Under the pieces are notes generated by a model. It worked only from the letters and a program-made list of their open reading frames with translations, made no database searches and had not been told where the DNA came from. Both the position numbers and the translations under genes were made by a program. DNA of 13,154 nucleotides from Azonexus sp. (GTDB lineage Bacteria; Pseudomonadota; Gammaproteobacteria; Burkholderiales; Rhodocyclaceae), in assembly GCA_023150195.1 (NCBI GenBank), contig JAKLLI010000037.1, positions 1 to 13,154 on the forward strand, written 5' to 3'. This document shows positions 6,726-13,154 of this stretch, one piece after another; within the stretch, counting starts at the first letter, position 1, and every line of letters begins with the position of its first letter.

Positions 6726-7826
6726 TCAGTCGCGCATCATGCGCCAGTATTGAATTTTCATCGCGGCCACAGAGCCGAGCAAGATGGCCGCCAGCGTCAG
6801 GAAAGATCCCAGGGCCAGCGTCGACACCCCGGTAATCCCCTGGCCCACGGTGCAGCCCATTGCCGTCACGCCGCCAAAGCCCATCAGGGCGGCGCCGATC
6901 AGGTGGGTCGCCGTATCTTCAACGCTGGCAAAACCTTCCCAGCGGAAACTGCGGGTGATCAAGGACCAGCCCAGTGAGCCTGCAATGACCCCGGCGACAC
7001 TGGCAATTGCCAGCGTCACCACGCGGCTGCTGTCGGACCAGAGCATGAACAATTCCAGCGTATAGGCCACGGGCGCGACAAAGGTCAGCGACTCCATGCG
7101 CCCGCTATTGGTCGCAGTGAAGGCTTCTTCCAAGGTTTCAGGATGTTCGGCGATATAGCCCAAGTGACCACTTACATACCAGGCCGCCACGACCATCAGG
7201 CCTGTGCCCAGGCCGCCCAGCAGATTATCCAGCGTCCAGAAATCCTTCTTCGCCAGACACCATGCGGTCAACCCGCCACCGATACCAAAAACCGCCAGCT
7301 TGGCCGCGACATCCGGCGCCACGCCCGTCGCCGTCAGCAGATTGGGAATATCCTGCCCGCCCTCGAGGTTGACCGCGACTTTGTCGAGCACATTCACCCG
7401 GAACACGCCAAACACCCCGCGCATGGTCATATAGGCAAACAGGCCCAGCACCAGAAACACCACCAGCGACTTGAGATTACCGCTCCCGATGCGGATCAGG
7501 GTTTTCGAGCCACAACCCGAAGCCAGCACCATGCCGACGCCAAAACACAGCCCACCAACGATATACGACAGCCAGGTAAAACTCGGCGCACGGTAAATGC
7601 TTTTGTCGAGGTCGATCAGTCCGGCCATATCGAGACCGCCCGCCCCCAGAATCGCAACACCGATGGCCAGCACCCACATGCGCATGCGGCTCCAGTCTTC
7701 CATGTTGAGAATGTCGGAAACGGCGCCCATGGTGCAGAAATGCGTCTTCTGGCCGATCAGGCCAAACACGAAGGCGGCGGCGAAGACCAGCCAGAGAATG
7801 AGCGAGGGGGACGTCAGGTTTTCCAT
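6726..7826 (-). CDS. YeeE/YedE-family sulfur transporter (TsuA-like)
   Basis: This 366-residue integral membrane protein, with about nine or more hydrophobic segments, belongs to the YeeE/YedE (DUF395/sulf_transp) family, whose member TsuA imports thiosulfate. Three cysteines fit the family's thiosulfate-handling positions: Cys31 (THFCTMGAVSD), Cys105 (LASGCGSKTL) and Cys325 (AMGCTVGQGITG). Both internal halves carry the glycine-rich pattern around the Cys, consistent with the pseudo-repeated fold. I expect transport of thiosulfate or a related sulfur species, but substrate specificity cannot be read here. No TusA/YeeD-like partner lies next to it, though one is common for this family. The ATG at 7826 is one base after the queC stop. 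The frame is open upstream, but that stretch reads as queC in another frame. Confidence 0.88.
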   Translation of the reverse strand: MENLTSPSLILWLVFAAAFVFGLIGQKTHFCTMGAVSDILNMEDWSRMRMWVLAIGVAILGAGGLDMAGLIDLDKSIYRAPSFTWLSYIVGGLCFGVGMVLASGCGSKTLIRIGSGNLKSLVVFLVLGLFAYMTMRGVFGVFRVNVLDKVAVNLEGGQDIPNLLTATGVAPDVAAKLAVFGIGGGLTAWCLAKKDFWTLDNLLGGLGTGLMVVAAWYVSGHLGYIAEHPETLEEAFTATNSGRMESLTFVAPVAYTLELFMLWSDSSRVVTLAIASVAGVIAGSLGWSLITRSFRWEGFASVEDTATHLIGAALMGFGGVTAMGCTVGQGITGVSTLALGSFLTLAAILLGSVAAMKIQYWRMMRD

Positions 7827-7827
7827 A

Positions 7828-8502
7828 TCAGACTCGATAAAGCGTGGGATCAGGCACACCGGCGGCGCTAAAGCCCTCGGCACGCAGGCGGCAGGAGTCG
7901 CAGACCCCGCAGGCATGGCCGGTTTCATCGGCCTGGTAACAGGACACCGTCAGTCCGTAGTCCACCCCCAGCGCATGACCGGTACGGATGATCTCGGCCT
8001 TTGACAGGGCGATCAGCGGCGCATGAATACTCAATCGATGGCCTTCGACGCCGGATTTGGTCGCCAGATTGGCCATGGTTTCAAAGGCGGCAATGTACTC
8101 CGGTCGACAATCGGGATAGCCGGAATAATCCACGGCATTGACCCCGACAAAAATGTCCATGCTGCCCAGCACTTCGGCCCAGGCCAGCGCCAGGGACAAC
8201 ATGATGGTATTGCGGGCCGGTACATAGGTCACGGGAATGCCGGGTTGCACGCCGTCGACCGGCACGGCAATCGCGCTATCGGTCAGGGCGGAGCCGCCAA
8301 ATTGCGCCAGACCCAGATCCAGGACCTTGTGTTCACGTGCCCCCAGAGCCGCCACCACGCGGCGGGCCGCTGCCAGCTCGGCGCAATGGCGCTGACCGTA
8401 ATTAAAGGACAGGCAATAGGCCTCGAACCCCTGATTTCGGGCAATGGCGAGGCAGGTGGCTGAATCGAGTCCACCGGAAAGGAGTACGACTGCGGGCTTC
8501 AT
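7828..8502 (-). CDS. queC: 7-cyano-7-deazaguanine synthase QueC
   Basis: This 224-residue cytosolic enzyme converts 7-carboxy-7-deazaguanine to preQ0 with ATP and ammonia, the step after QueE in queuosine synthesis. The N-terminal PP-loop SGGLDS (9-14) binds ATP, and FNYGQRH (33-39) and VPARNTIML (94-102) are family blocks. [18 protein letters not shown] (119-136) follows, and four zinc ligands lie near the end: Cys188, Cys198, Cys201 and Cys204. Length is normal (E. coli 231). Two tandem ATGs (8503-8505 and 8500-8502) precede KPAVVLL; I took the second, the common family start, since neither has a clear ribosome binding site. An upstream in-frame GTG would add 32 unrelated residues. The stop is one base before the sulfur transporter start. 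queE lies upstream but is separated by the c-di-GMP gene. Confidence 0.95.
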   Translation of the reverse strand: MKPAVVLLSGGLDSATCLAIARNQGFEAYCLSFNYGQRHCAELAAARRVVAALGAREHKVLDLGLAQFGGSALTDSAIAVPVDGVQPGIPVTYVPARNTIMLSLALAWAEVLGSMDIFVGVNAVDYSGYPDCRPEYIAAFETMANLATKSGVEGHRLSIHAPLIALSKAEIIRTGHALGVDYGLTVSCYQADETGHACGVCDSCRLRAEGFSAAGVPDPTLYRV

Positions 8503-8624
8503 CATGGGGCGCGAATATACCTGAATTTGGTCGTTGACCGGGATGGTATCGCCTTGTTCCTGCACCGGATTTTCGCTGGGCCGCGCGAAATGCGACACGG
8601 GAAAGGCAATGCGCTTTTCTGTGC

Positions 8625-10367
8625 TCAGGCCCCGGGCAGCAGCAGATCGGCGTTAGCGATCGCCGCCTCGAATTCGGCAAAAGTCACCGGTCGACCGAAG
8701 AGATAGCCCTGAAACAGACAACAGCCGTGACGCACGAGATAACCATGCTGCTCCGTCTGCTCGACGCCTTCAGCCACCACTTGCAGACGCAGCGAATCGC
8801 CCATCGCCAGAATCGCCCGCACAATGGACGCATCGTCGGCGTTGTGGGTGATGTGATTGATGAAGGATCGGTCGATTTTCAATTGCTCGAACGGGAAGCG
8901 CTTGAGGTAGGCCAGGGAGGCGTAGCCCGTGCCGAAATCGTCCAGCGAGAAGCGGATACCCAGCGCTTTCAGGGCATTCATCTTGTCGACAACCTCGTCC
9001 TTCTTGTCCAGCAACAAGCTCTCCGTCAGCTCGAGCTTAAGCCGGGACGGGTCGACCTGATGTCGCGCCAGGGCATTGCGCACCTGTTCGACAAAGTCCG
9101 GCTGGCGAAACTGGCGGGCACTCACATTGACGGCCAGACACAAGCCGTTCAGCGCCGGATCACCGCCCCAGCGGCGCAATTGTGCACAGGCGCTGTCCAG
9201 CACCCAGAGCCCGATCGGCACGATCAGGCCGTTCTCTTCGGCCAGCGGAATGAAGCGATCCGGCCCAACAATGCTGCCATCGGCGCGATACCAGCGAATC
9301 AGGGTTTCGGCACCGACCAGGCGCTTATCCGCGGTCACCTGCGGCTGCACATGCAGCACGAACTCGCCCTTGGCCAAGGCATAGCGCAAACCCACTTCCA
9401 GTTGCGCGCGCTCATCAAGCGCCGTCTGCATCGCCTGATCGAAATAGCGCACGGTATTTCGTCCGGCTTCCTTGGCTTTGTACAAGGCGATATCGGCCTG
9501 CTTGAGCAGAGATTCCGCCGATTTCTCGGTGCCACCAAACAGGCTGATCCCGATGCTGGCCGTACAGAAATGCTCGTGCTGATCCACCAGCAGCACCGGC
9601 TCCGCCAGCGCAGCGCAAATCTTCTCGGCAATCGCTTCCGCGGCCACGGCCGCCTGCTGCGGATCCGCATCCAGCGCCTCCAGCATCACCACAAACTCAT
9701 CGCCGCCCTGACGGGCGGCGGTATCGCATTCGCGGATGCAGCGGCGCAGCCGTTGCGCCACCTCGATCAACAGGTGGTCGCCAATCGCATGCCCGAGGGT
9801 GTCATTCAAATTTTTGAAATGATCGAGGTCGATGAACAACAGGGCACCGGAGTAGCCGTTCCTTTGGCCCAGCGCCCGCGCCTTTTCCAGTCGATCGAGC
9901 AATAGCCGGCGGTTGGGCAGACCGGTCAGTGAATCGTAAAACGCCAGATGCTGGATTTCGGATTCTGCCCGTTTGAGCTGGCTGATGTCGGAAAAGGTGG
10001 CAACATAGCCTTCGAGCACGCCGGTATCGTCATGCAGGGCGTTGATCAACAACCATTCCGGGTAGATTTCGCCGTTTCGGCGGCGATTCCAGATTTCCCC
10101 TTCCCAGGCGCCGCGCTGACGTATCGTGTTCCACATACGCTGGTAAAAATCACCGTCGTGCCGGCCCGACGCCAGAAGGCGAGGGGTTTTGCCCACCACC
10201 TCTTCGGCCGCGTAGCCCGTCATCGCGGAGAACGCCCGATTGACCCGCACAATGCGTTGCTCTGCATTCGCCACCATGACGGCAGCGCCCACCCGATCGA
10301 GAATGGGCAGCCAGTCAAGTGCTGGCTGGCATGCGCCCACCATCTCACTGCCCGACTTCAGCGACAT
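8625..10367 (-). CDS. PAS-GGDEF-EAL cyclic-di-GMP signalling protein
   Basis: This 580-residue protein has a PAS sensor (about residues 16-132), a GGDEF diguanylate cyclase domain (about 138-310) and an EAL phosphodiesterase domain (about 320-570). No membrane helix is seen, so it is probably cytosolic. The cyclase site GGDEF (221-225) is intact, with an RxxD inhibitory site (RECD, 212-215) five residues before it. In the EAL domain the signature reads ETL (354-356), keeping the metal-binding Glu. Asn414 (NVSARQF), the Glu of ELTES, DDFGTG (476-481), KIDRSF and EGVEQ are also kept, so phosphodiesterase activity is likely. Both activities are thus possible and the net output cannot be told. 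The ATG at 10367 has a good GAGGGAG site. It stands between queE and queC, with gaps of 140 and about 120 bases. Confidence 0.95.
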   Translation of the reverse strand: MSLKSGSEMVGACQPALDWLPILDRVGAAVMVANAEQRIVRVNRAFSAMTGYAAEEVVGKTPRLLASGRHDGDFYQRMWNTIRQRGAWEGEIWNRRRNGEIYPEWLLINALHDDTGVLEGYVATFSDISQLKRAESEIQHLAFYDSLTGLPNRRLLLDRLEKARALGQRNGYSGALLFIDLDHFKNLNDTLGHAIGDHLLIEVAQRLRRCIRECDTAARQGGDEFVVMLEALDADPQQAAVAAEAIAEKICAALAEPVLLVDQHEHFCTASIGISLFGGTEKSAESLLKQADIALYKAKEAGRNTVRYFDQAMQTALDERAQLEVGLRYALAKGEFVLHVQPQVTADKRLVGAETLIRWYRADGSIVGPDRFIPLAEENGLIVPIGLWVLDSACAQLRRWGGDPALNGLCLAVNVSARQFRQPDFVEQVRNALARHQVDPSRLKLELTESLLLDKKDEVVDKMNALKALGIRFSLDDFGTGYASLAYLKRFPFEQLKIDRSFINHITHNADDASIVRAILAMGDSLRLQVVAEGVEQTEQHGYLVRHGCCLFQGYLFGRPVTFAEFEAAIANADLLLPGA

Positions 10368-10478
10368 GCGACTCCCTCATGCCTGATGTCCGTTTTTGGA
10401 CGATTAGCCCCGTCTGATGCTGGGTGGAATACGCGGGAGTATGCCCAAAGAGCGTATGTGGAGCAAGTCTGGGTGGGG

Positions 10479-10501
10479 ATTTCGGGCGTTTTGACCGAAA
10501 T
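10479..10501. other. Inverted repeat after queE
   Basis: ATTTCGG (10479-10485) and CCGAAAT (10495-10501) form a seven-base stem with a nine-base loop, seven bases after the queE stop on the minus strand. No T-run follows in the queE direction, so it is a weak attenuator or mRNA-end hairpin at best. The rest of the 140-base gap holds the GGDEF-EAL ribosome binding site and a possible -35/-10 (minus-strand TTGCTC, 17 bases, CATACT). Confidence 0.3.
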
Positions 10502-10507
10502 TCACTC

Positions 10508-11146
10508 TTAGCAACCCTGCCGATTGCCCCAGAGAATTTTATGCAATTGCATTTGAAAGCGAACCGGCAGGCCGTCGGCCAGGATCCAGGCCGCCAGATC
10601 GGCTGGGTCGATTTGACCTTGTGCCGGCGAAAAGAGCACGGCACAGCGTTGGTCCAGCGCCTGTTCACGCAGCACGGAGACCGCCCAATCGTAATCTTCG
10701 CGAGCGGCAATCACGATCTTGATTTCGTCACGTGTGGTCAGGTGGGCCAGATTTGGCCAGAGATTGCGTTCCGACTCGCCGGAACCCGGCGCCTTCAGGT
10801 CCATGATGCGCGCCACGCGAGGATCGACCCCGGCAATATCCAGTGCGCCCGAGGTTTCCAGTGATACGTCGTAACCGGCATCGCAGAGGGCGCTCAGCAA
10901 AGGCAGGCAATCCTTTTGTGCCAGCGGCTCGCCGCCCGTGACGCAGACCTGCTTGACCGGATAGCGCCCCACCTCGGCGATGACGGCGTCCACGGTCCAC
11001 GGCTCGCCGCCGGTAAAACTGTAGGTCGTGTCACACCAGGTGCAGCGCAGGGGACATCCGGTCAGACGAACGAAGACGGTCGGCAGACCTACCCGCGAGG
11101 CTTCGCCCTGCAACGAATGGAAAATCTCGGTGATGCGCAGCGCCAA
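10508..11146 (-). CDS. queE: 7-carboxy-7-deazaguanine synthase QueE (radical SAM)
   Basis: This 212-residue radical SAM enzyme makes 7-carboxy-7-deazaguanine from 6-carboxytetrahydropterin in the queuosine pathway. The start region ITEIFHSLQGEASRVGLP is typical. The iron-sulfur cluster ligands are Cys31, Cys35 and Cys38 (CPLRCTWCDT, CxxxCxxC), the SAM-binding GGEP is at 71-74, and LETSG (96-100) and DLKAPGSGE (116-124) are conserved blocks. Length is normal for the proteobacterial form. The best start is a TTG at 11146 that directly follows the ancestral cpoB stop (TAATTG), giving MALRITEIF; the upstream AAGAAG is a poor ribosome binding site. Translation was therefore probably coupled to cpoB. 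Because the cpoB frame is now shifted, cpoB ribosomes read 58 bases into queE out of frame. Confidence 0.93.
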   Translation of the reverse strand: MALRITEIFHSLQGEASRVGLPTVFVRLTGCPLRCTWCDTTYSFTGGEPWTVDAVIAEVGRYPVKQVCVTGGEPLAQKDCLPLLSALCDAGYDVSLETSGALDIAGVDPRVARIMDLKAPGSGESERNLWPNLAHLTTRDEIKIVIAAREDYDWAVSVLREQALDQRCAVLFSPAQGQIDPADLAAWILADGLPVRFQMQLHKILWGNRQGC

Positions 11147-11835
11147 TTACTTCTTCTTGACGCGTTCGCGTGCCTTGTCGGCGGCGGGTGCCGACGGATA
11201 TCCAGTTCCTGCTGGCAGGTAGCGATTGCCAGCCAGGCGTCCGGCGCCTTGTCGCTGGCCGGGAAACGCGTTGTCAGCTGGCTTTGAATTTCGATGGCCT
11301 TGGTGCAATTACGCTGTGCGTACCAGGCATTCCCCAACCAATACTGGGCATTGGGTGCCAGTGCACTGTCGGGATACTTTTCAAGAAAAGCCGTAAACGC
11401 CACGGCCGATTCCTTGTAGCGCGCCACCTTGAACATGTCCAGCGCGGTGTCGTACTCGCGGGTGATGGCCGCCGTATCGCCGGTTTTTTGCGTCGCTGCG
11501 CCGTTGACCGCAGCCGCCACACCTTCCGGCGGCGTTTCCAGCTTGCGCAGGCGGCTGTCCAGATCCAGATAGAAATCCTGAACCCGCTTGTCGCTGACAT
11601 CGAGCCGGTATTGCAAGGTCTCGATCTGCCCGCGAAGCTGGGCCATTTCCTCGCGCAGGCGCTGGTTTTCACCGGCCAACTCGAGATTGGCCCGCGCCTG
11701 CTGGTCAAAACGCGCCTCCGTCCTGACTTTGAGATCGGTGACCTGACGACGTGCTTCCTCGTCATCGAACACACCGGCCATTGCCGGCGCCGCAAAGGCG
11801 GCCAGCAGCAACAAAGTCAGGGGGAGGCGACGCAT
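11089..11835 (-). CDS. cpoB: Cell division coordinator CpoB/YbgF, frameshifted C-terminus
   Basis: This periplasmic protein of the Tol-Pal system links peptidoglycan synthesis with outer-membrane constriction at division. A signal peptide (1-20, ends AMA) is followed by GVFDDEEARRQ, a long coiled coil (about 25-100) that mediates trimerisation, a linker, and TPR repeats from about residue 127. Repeat landmarks EKYPDSALAPNAQYWLGNA (152-170) and TRFPASDKAPDAWLAI (189-204) are 37 residues apart. The third landmark, YPSAPAADKARERVKKK, is encoded at 11200-11150 in another frame and ends at a TAA (11147-11149) directly before queE. Only residues to QQEL (211) are in the true frame. The 37-residue tail (212-248, Arg/Pro-rich) is foreign. 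Spacing implies a 46-base net deletion near 11198-11203 that removed the last TPR helix. The ATG at 11835 is two bases after the pal stop. Confidence 0.88.
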   Translation of the reverse strand: MRRLPLTLLLLAAFAAPAMAGVFDDEEARRQVTDLKVRTEARFDQQARANLELAGENQRLREEMAQLRGQIETLQYRLDVSDKRVQDFYLDLDSRLRKLETPPEGVAAAVNGAATQKTGDTAAITREYDTALDMFKVARYKESAVAFTAFLEKYPDSALAPNAQYWLGNAWYAQRNCTKAIEIQSQLTTRFPASDKAPDAWLAIATCQQELDIRRHPPPTRHANASRRSNWRCASPRFSIRCRAKPRG

Positions 11836-11837
11836 GA

Positions 11838-12392
11838 TCAGAACTCGCCGCGACCGTCAGCCGCACGGTAGAGGATATCGGCGCGACGGTTTTCGCTGTA
11901 GGCGCTTTCGTCGTGACCGGCGTTCTTCGGCTTTTCTTCGCCCAGGCTCACGGATTCGACCTGATCTTCACGAGCGCCCAGCAGCACCAGCGAACGCTTG
12001 ACGGCGTCAGCCCGCTTCTGGCCCAGCGACAGGTTGTATTCGCGGCTGCCGCGTTCGTCAGTATTGCCCTGGAGCAGCACTTTGAAACCCCGGTTGGCGA
12101 CCAGATATTTGGCATGTGCCGCAACCAGATCCTGGTATTCGGCCTTGACGTCGTACTTGTCGAGATCGAAGTAAATGCTGCGCTTGGCCAGCGGCGACTT
12201 CGGATCGGTCAACTCGCGCGGCAGGCCGCTGGCGTCGAGATTGCCGGCAACCACCGGCGCCACATCGCTGGGATTGGTGGCCGCACCGTTGCGGGTTTCC
12301 ACCGGAGCACCATTGGTGTCTTCCGGCAGCGGGGTGGTGCTACAGGCGGCCAGCAGGCTGGCGAGCAGGGCGGGGATCAGCAGTTTTTTCAT
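11838..12392 (-). CDS. pal: Peptidoglycan-associated lipoprotein Pal
   Basis: This 184-residue outer-membrane lipoprotein binds peptidoglycan and TolB and keeps the outer membrane attached to the wall. The signal peptide ends in the lipobox LAAC with lipidated Cys17, followed by Ser18, as expected for outer-membrane sorting. A disordered linker (18-65) leads to an OmpA-like domain (about 70-182). This domain has SIYFDLDKYDVK (72-83), GNTDERGSREYN (109-120), LSLGQKRADAVKRSL (121-135) and SENRRADI (166-173). Asp112 and Arg127 correspond to the pair that binds the diaminopimelate of peptidoglycan. The ATG at 12392 has GGAG six bases before it. It lies 44 bases after tolB and two before cpoB, the usual order. 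Confidence 0.96.
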   Translation of the reverse strand: MKKLLIPALLASLLAACSTTPLPEDTNGAPVETRNGAATNPSDVAPVVAGNLDASGLPRELTDPKSPLAKRSIYFDLDKYDVKAEYQDLVAAHAKYLVANRGFKVLLQGNTDERGSREYNLSLGQKRADAVKRSLVLLGAREDQVESVSLGEEKPKNAGHDESAYSENRRADILYRAADGRGEF

Positions 12393-12436
12393 GAAAGGCT
12401 CCGACGAGGATATTTAAGAATTGAAATTTTGATGAC

Positions 12437-13154
12437 TTATTTGACAAAAGGTCCCCAAGCCGGTTCGCGCACATCGCCGGCTGCAACCGACAGACGTTGC
12501 TTGATCCGGCCATCGCTGGAGACTGCGGACAACAAACCGCGCCCGCCGACTTCGGTGGCAATCAGGATCATGCGGCCGTTGGGGGCGAAACTGGGCGATT
12601 CGTCCTTGTTGGAATCGGTCAGCACTTGCACCTGACGACTCGCCAGATCCATGACCGCCAACTGGAAACGCCCTTCACGGCGGGCAATGAAGGCCAGGCT
12701 CTTGCCATCCGGTGAAGGCCGTGGCGACACGTTGTAGCTGCCTTCATGCGTCACCCGTTGCGCCGGCCCGCCGTTGGCATCAATGCGGTAAATCTGCGGG
12801 CTGCCGCCACGATCCGAGGTGAAATAGATGGAAGCACCGTCCGCCGAGTAGCGCGGTTCGGTATCGATACCGCCAGACTGGCTCAGGCGCTGAACGCCAC
12901 TGCCGTCCACATTGACGGAATACAACTGGGAATTGCCATCCTTGGACAGCACGACCGCCAGGCGGCGACCATCCGGCGACCAGGCCGGTGCCGAATTGGA
13001 GCCCTTGAAATTGGCCGCAATGTAACGTTGACCGGTGGCCAGCGAATGCACATAGATCACCGGCTTTTTCTTTTCGAAGGAGACATAGGCCAGCTTGCTG
13101 CCATCCGGCGACCACACCGGGGAAATAATTGGCTCGCTGGAGGTCAGCGCGGTC
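12437..13154 (-). CDS. tolB: Tol-Pal system protein TolB (partial, N-terminus outside window)
   Basis: The frame is open to the window edge and gives the last 238 residues, roughly the C-terminal 55 percent of a protein of about 430 residues. This part is the beta-propeller that binds Pal. At least four blades carry the TolB repeat signature: [47 protein letters not shown] and [17 protein letters not shown] fifth, more diverged copy is [15 protein letters not shown], and the end VREPAWGPF is typical. The N-terminal domain that meets TolA, and the signal peptide, lie beyond the edge. Any internal GTG or ATG start is an artefact of truncation. The 44-base gap to pal holds no terminator, so tolB and pal are probably co-transcribed. 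Confidence 0.96.
   Translation of the reverse strand, partial: TALTSSEPIISPVWSPDGSKLAYVSFEKKKPVIYVHSLATGQRYIAANFKGSNSAPAWSPDGRRLAVVLSKDGNSQLYSVNVDGSGVQRLSQSGGIDTEPRYSADGASIYFTSDRGGSPQIYRIDANGGPAQRVTHEGSYNVSPRPSPDGKSLAFIARREGRFQLAVMDLASRQVQVLTDSNKDESPSFAPNGRMILIATEVGGRGLLSAVSSDGRIKQRLSVAAGDVREPAWGPFVK

Noticed and set aside
7143..7871. Plus-strand open frame (242 residues) opposite the sulfur transporter gene
   Set aside because: It is rich in His, Gln and Arg with no domain, while the opposite frame has the conserved Cys motifs of the YeeE family.
7827..7928. Upstream start for the sulfur transporter (400-residue form)
   Set aside because: The extra 34 residues would be read out of frame through the end of queC, and the first family-like residues begin at MENLTSPSL.
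8503..8598. N-terminal extension of QueC from a GTG at 8598
   Set aside because: The 32 or so extra residues have no counterpart in QueC, and the normal start [11 protein letters not shown] sits just before the PP-loop.
8727..9905. Plus-strand open frame (392 residues) opposite the GGDEF-EAL gene
   Set aside because: It is a shadow of a well-supported gene, with repetitive His/Gln/Arg-rich composition and no ribosome binding site worth noting.
10368..10507. preQ1-type riboswitch or small gene in the gap after queE
   Set aside because: The gap lies downstream of queE and upstream of the c-di-GMP gene, and only short stems are visible; I see no pseudoknot-like preQ1 pattern and no convincing small frame.
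1..13154. Mobile element, phage, CRISPR or defence island
   Set aside because: No transposase, integrase, terminal repeats, CRISPR repeats or defence-type domains were seen, and base composition looks even across the window.

Overview
The window looks like chromosomal DNA of a GC-rich Gram-negative bacterium, most likely a betaproteobacterium and plausibly of the Rhodocyclaceae type. This is inferred from the tolB-pal-cpoB-queE-queC order, the yjcH-actP pair, the Tim44-like protein and the base composition; no rRNA or other marker gene is present to confirm it. I see no transposase, integrase, CRISPR array, tRNA or rRNA, and nothing that clearly amounts to a new multi-gene system. Most of the window is ordinary core genome with a few unusual joins.

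Left part (1-2590). The tail of an unrecognised gene (2-148) is followed by a membrane-anchored Tim44-like protein (245-1111, +). A perfect bidirectional terminator (1130-1159) separates it from a convergent gene for a probably Tat-exported metallo-beta-lactamase-fold hydrolase (1177-2187, -). Divergent from that is a small two-helix membrane protein (2259-2477, +). A second perfect bidirectional terminator (2544-2571) closes this block.

Right part (2592-13154). All genes are on the minus strand, so transcription runs from high to low coordinates. First comes the end of the tol-pal cluster: tolB (cut by the window edge), pal and cpoB/ybgF. The queuosine gene queE starts directly after the ancestral cpoB stop. 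A PAS-GGDEF-EAL cyclic-di-GMP protein stands between queE and queC. queC, a YeeE/YedE-type sulfur transporter gene, an OmpR-type response regulator and a QseC-like sensor kinase then follow with gaps or overlaps of only a few bases, so they are probably co-transcribed. After a 91-base leader come yjcH and actP, a translationally coupled acetate-uptake pair.

The most notable observation is in cpoB. Its reading frame breaks inside the last TPR repeat. The missing residues (16 by the repeat spacing of the protein itself) and a perfectly good C-terminal end in another frame point to a 46-base net deletion, or to an assembly error. As written, the protein ends in a 37-residue foreign tail and its gene overlaps queE by 58 bases. 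Second in interest are the c-di-GMP gene between queE and queC, and the two-component system between a sulfur transporter gene and the acetate transporter operon.
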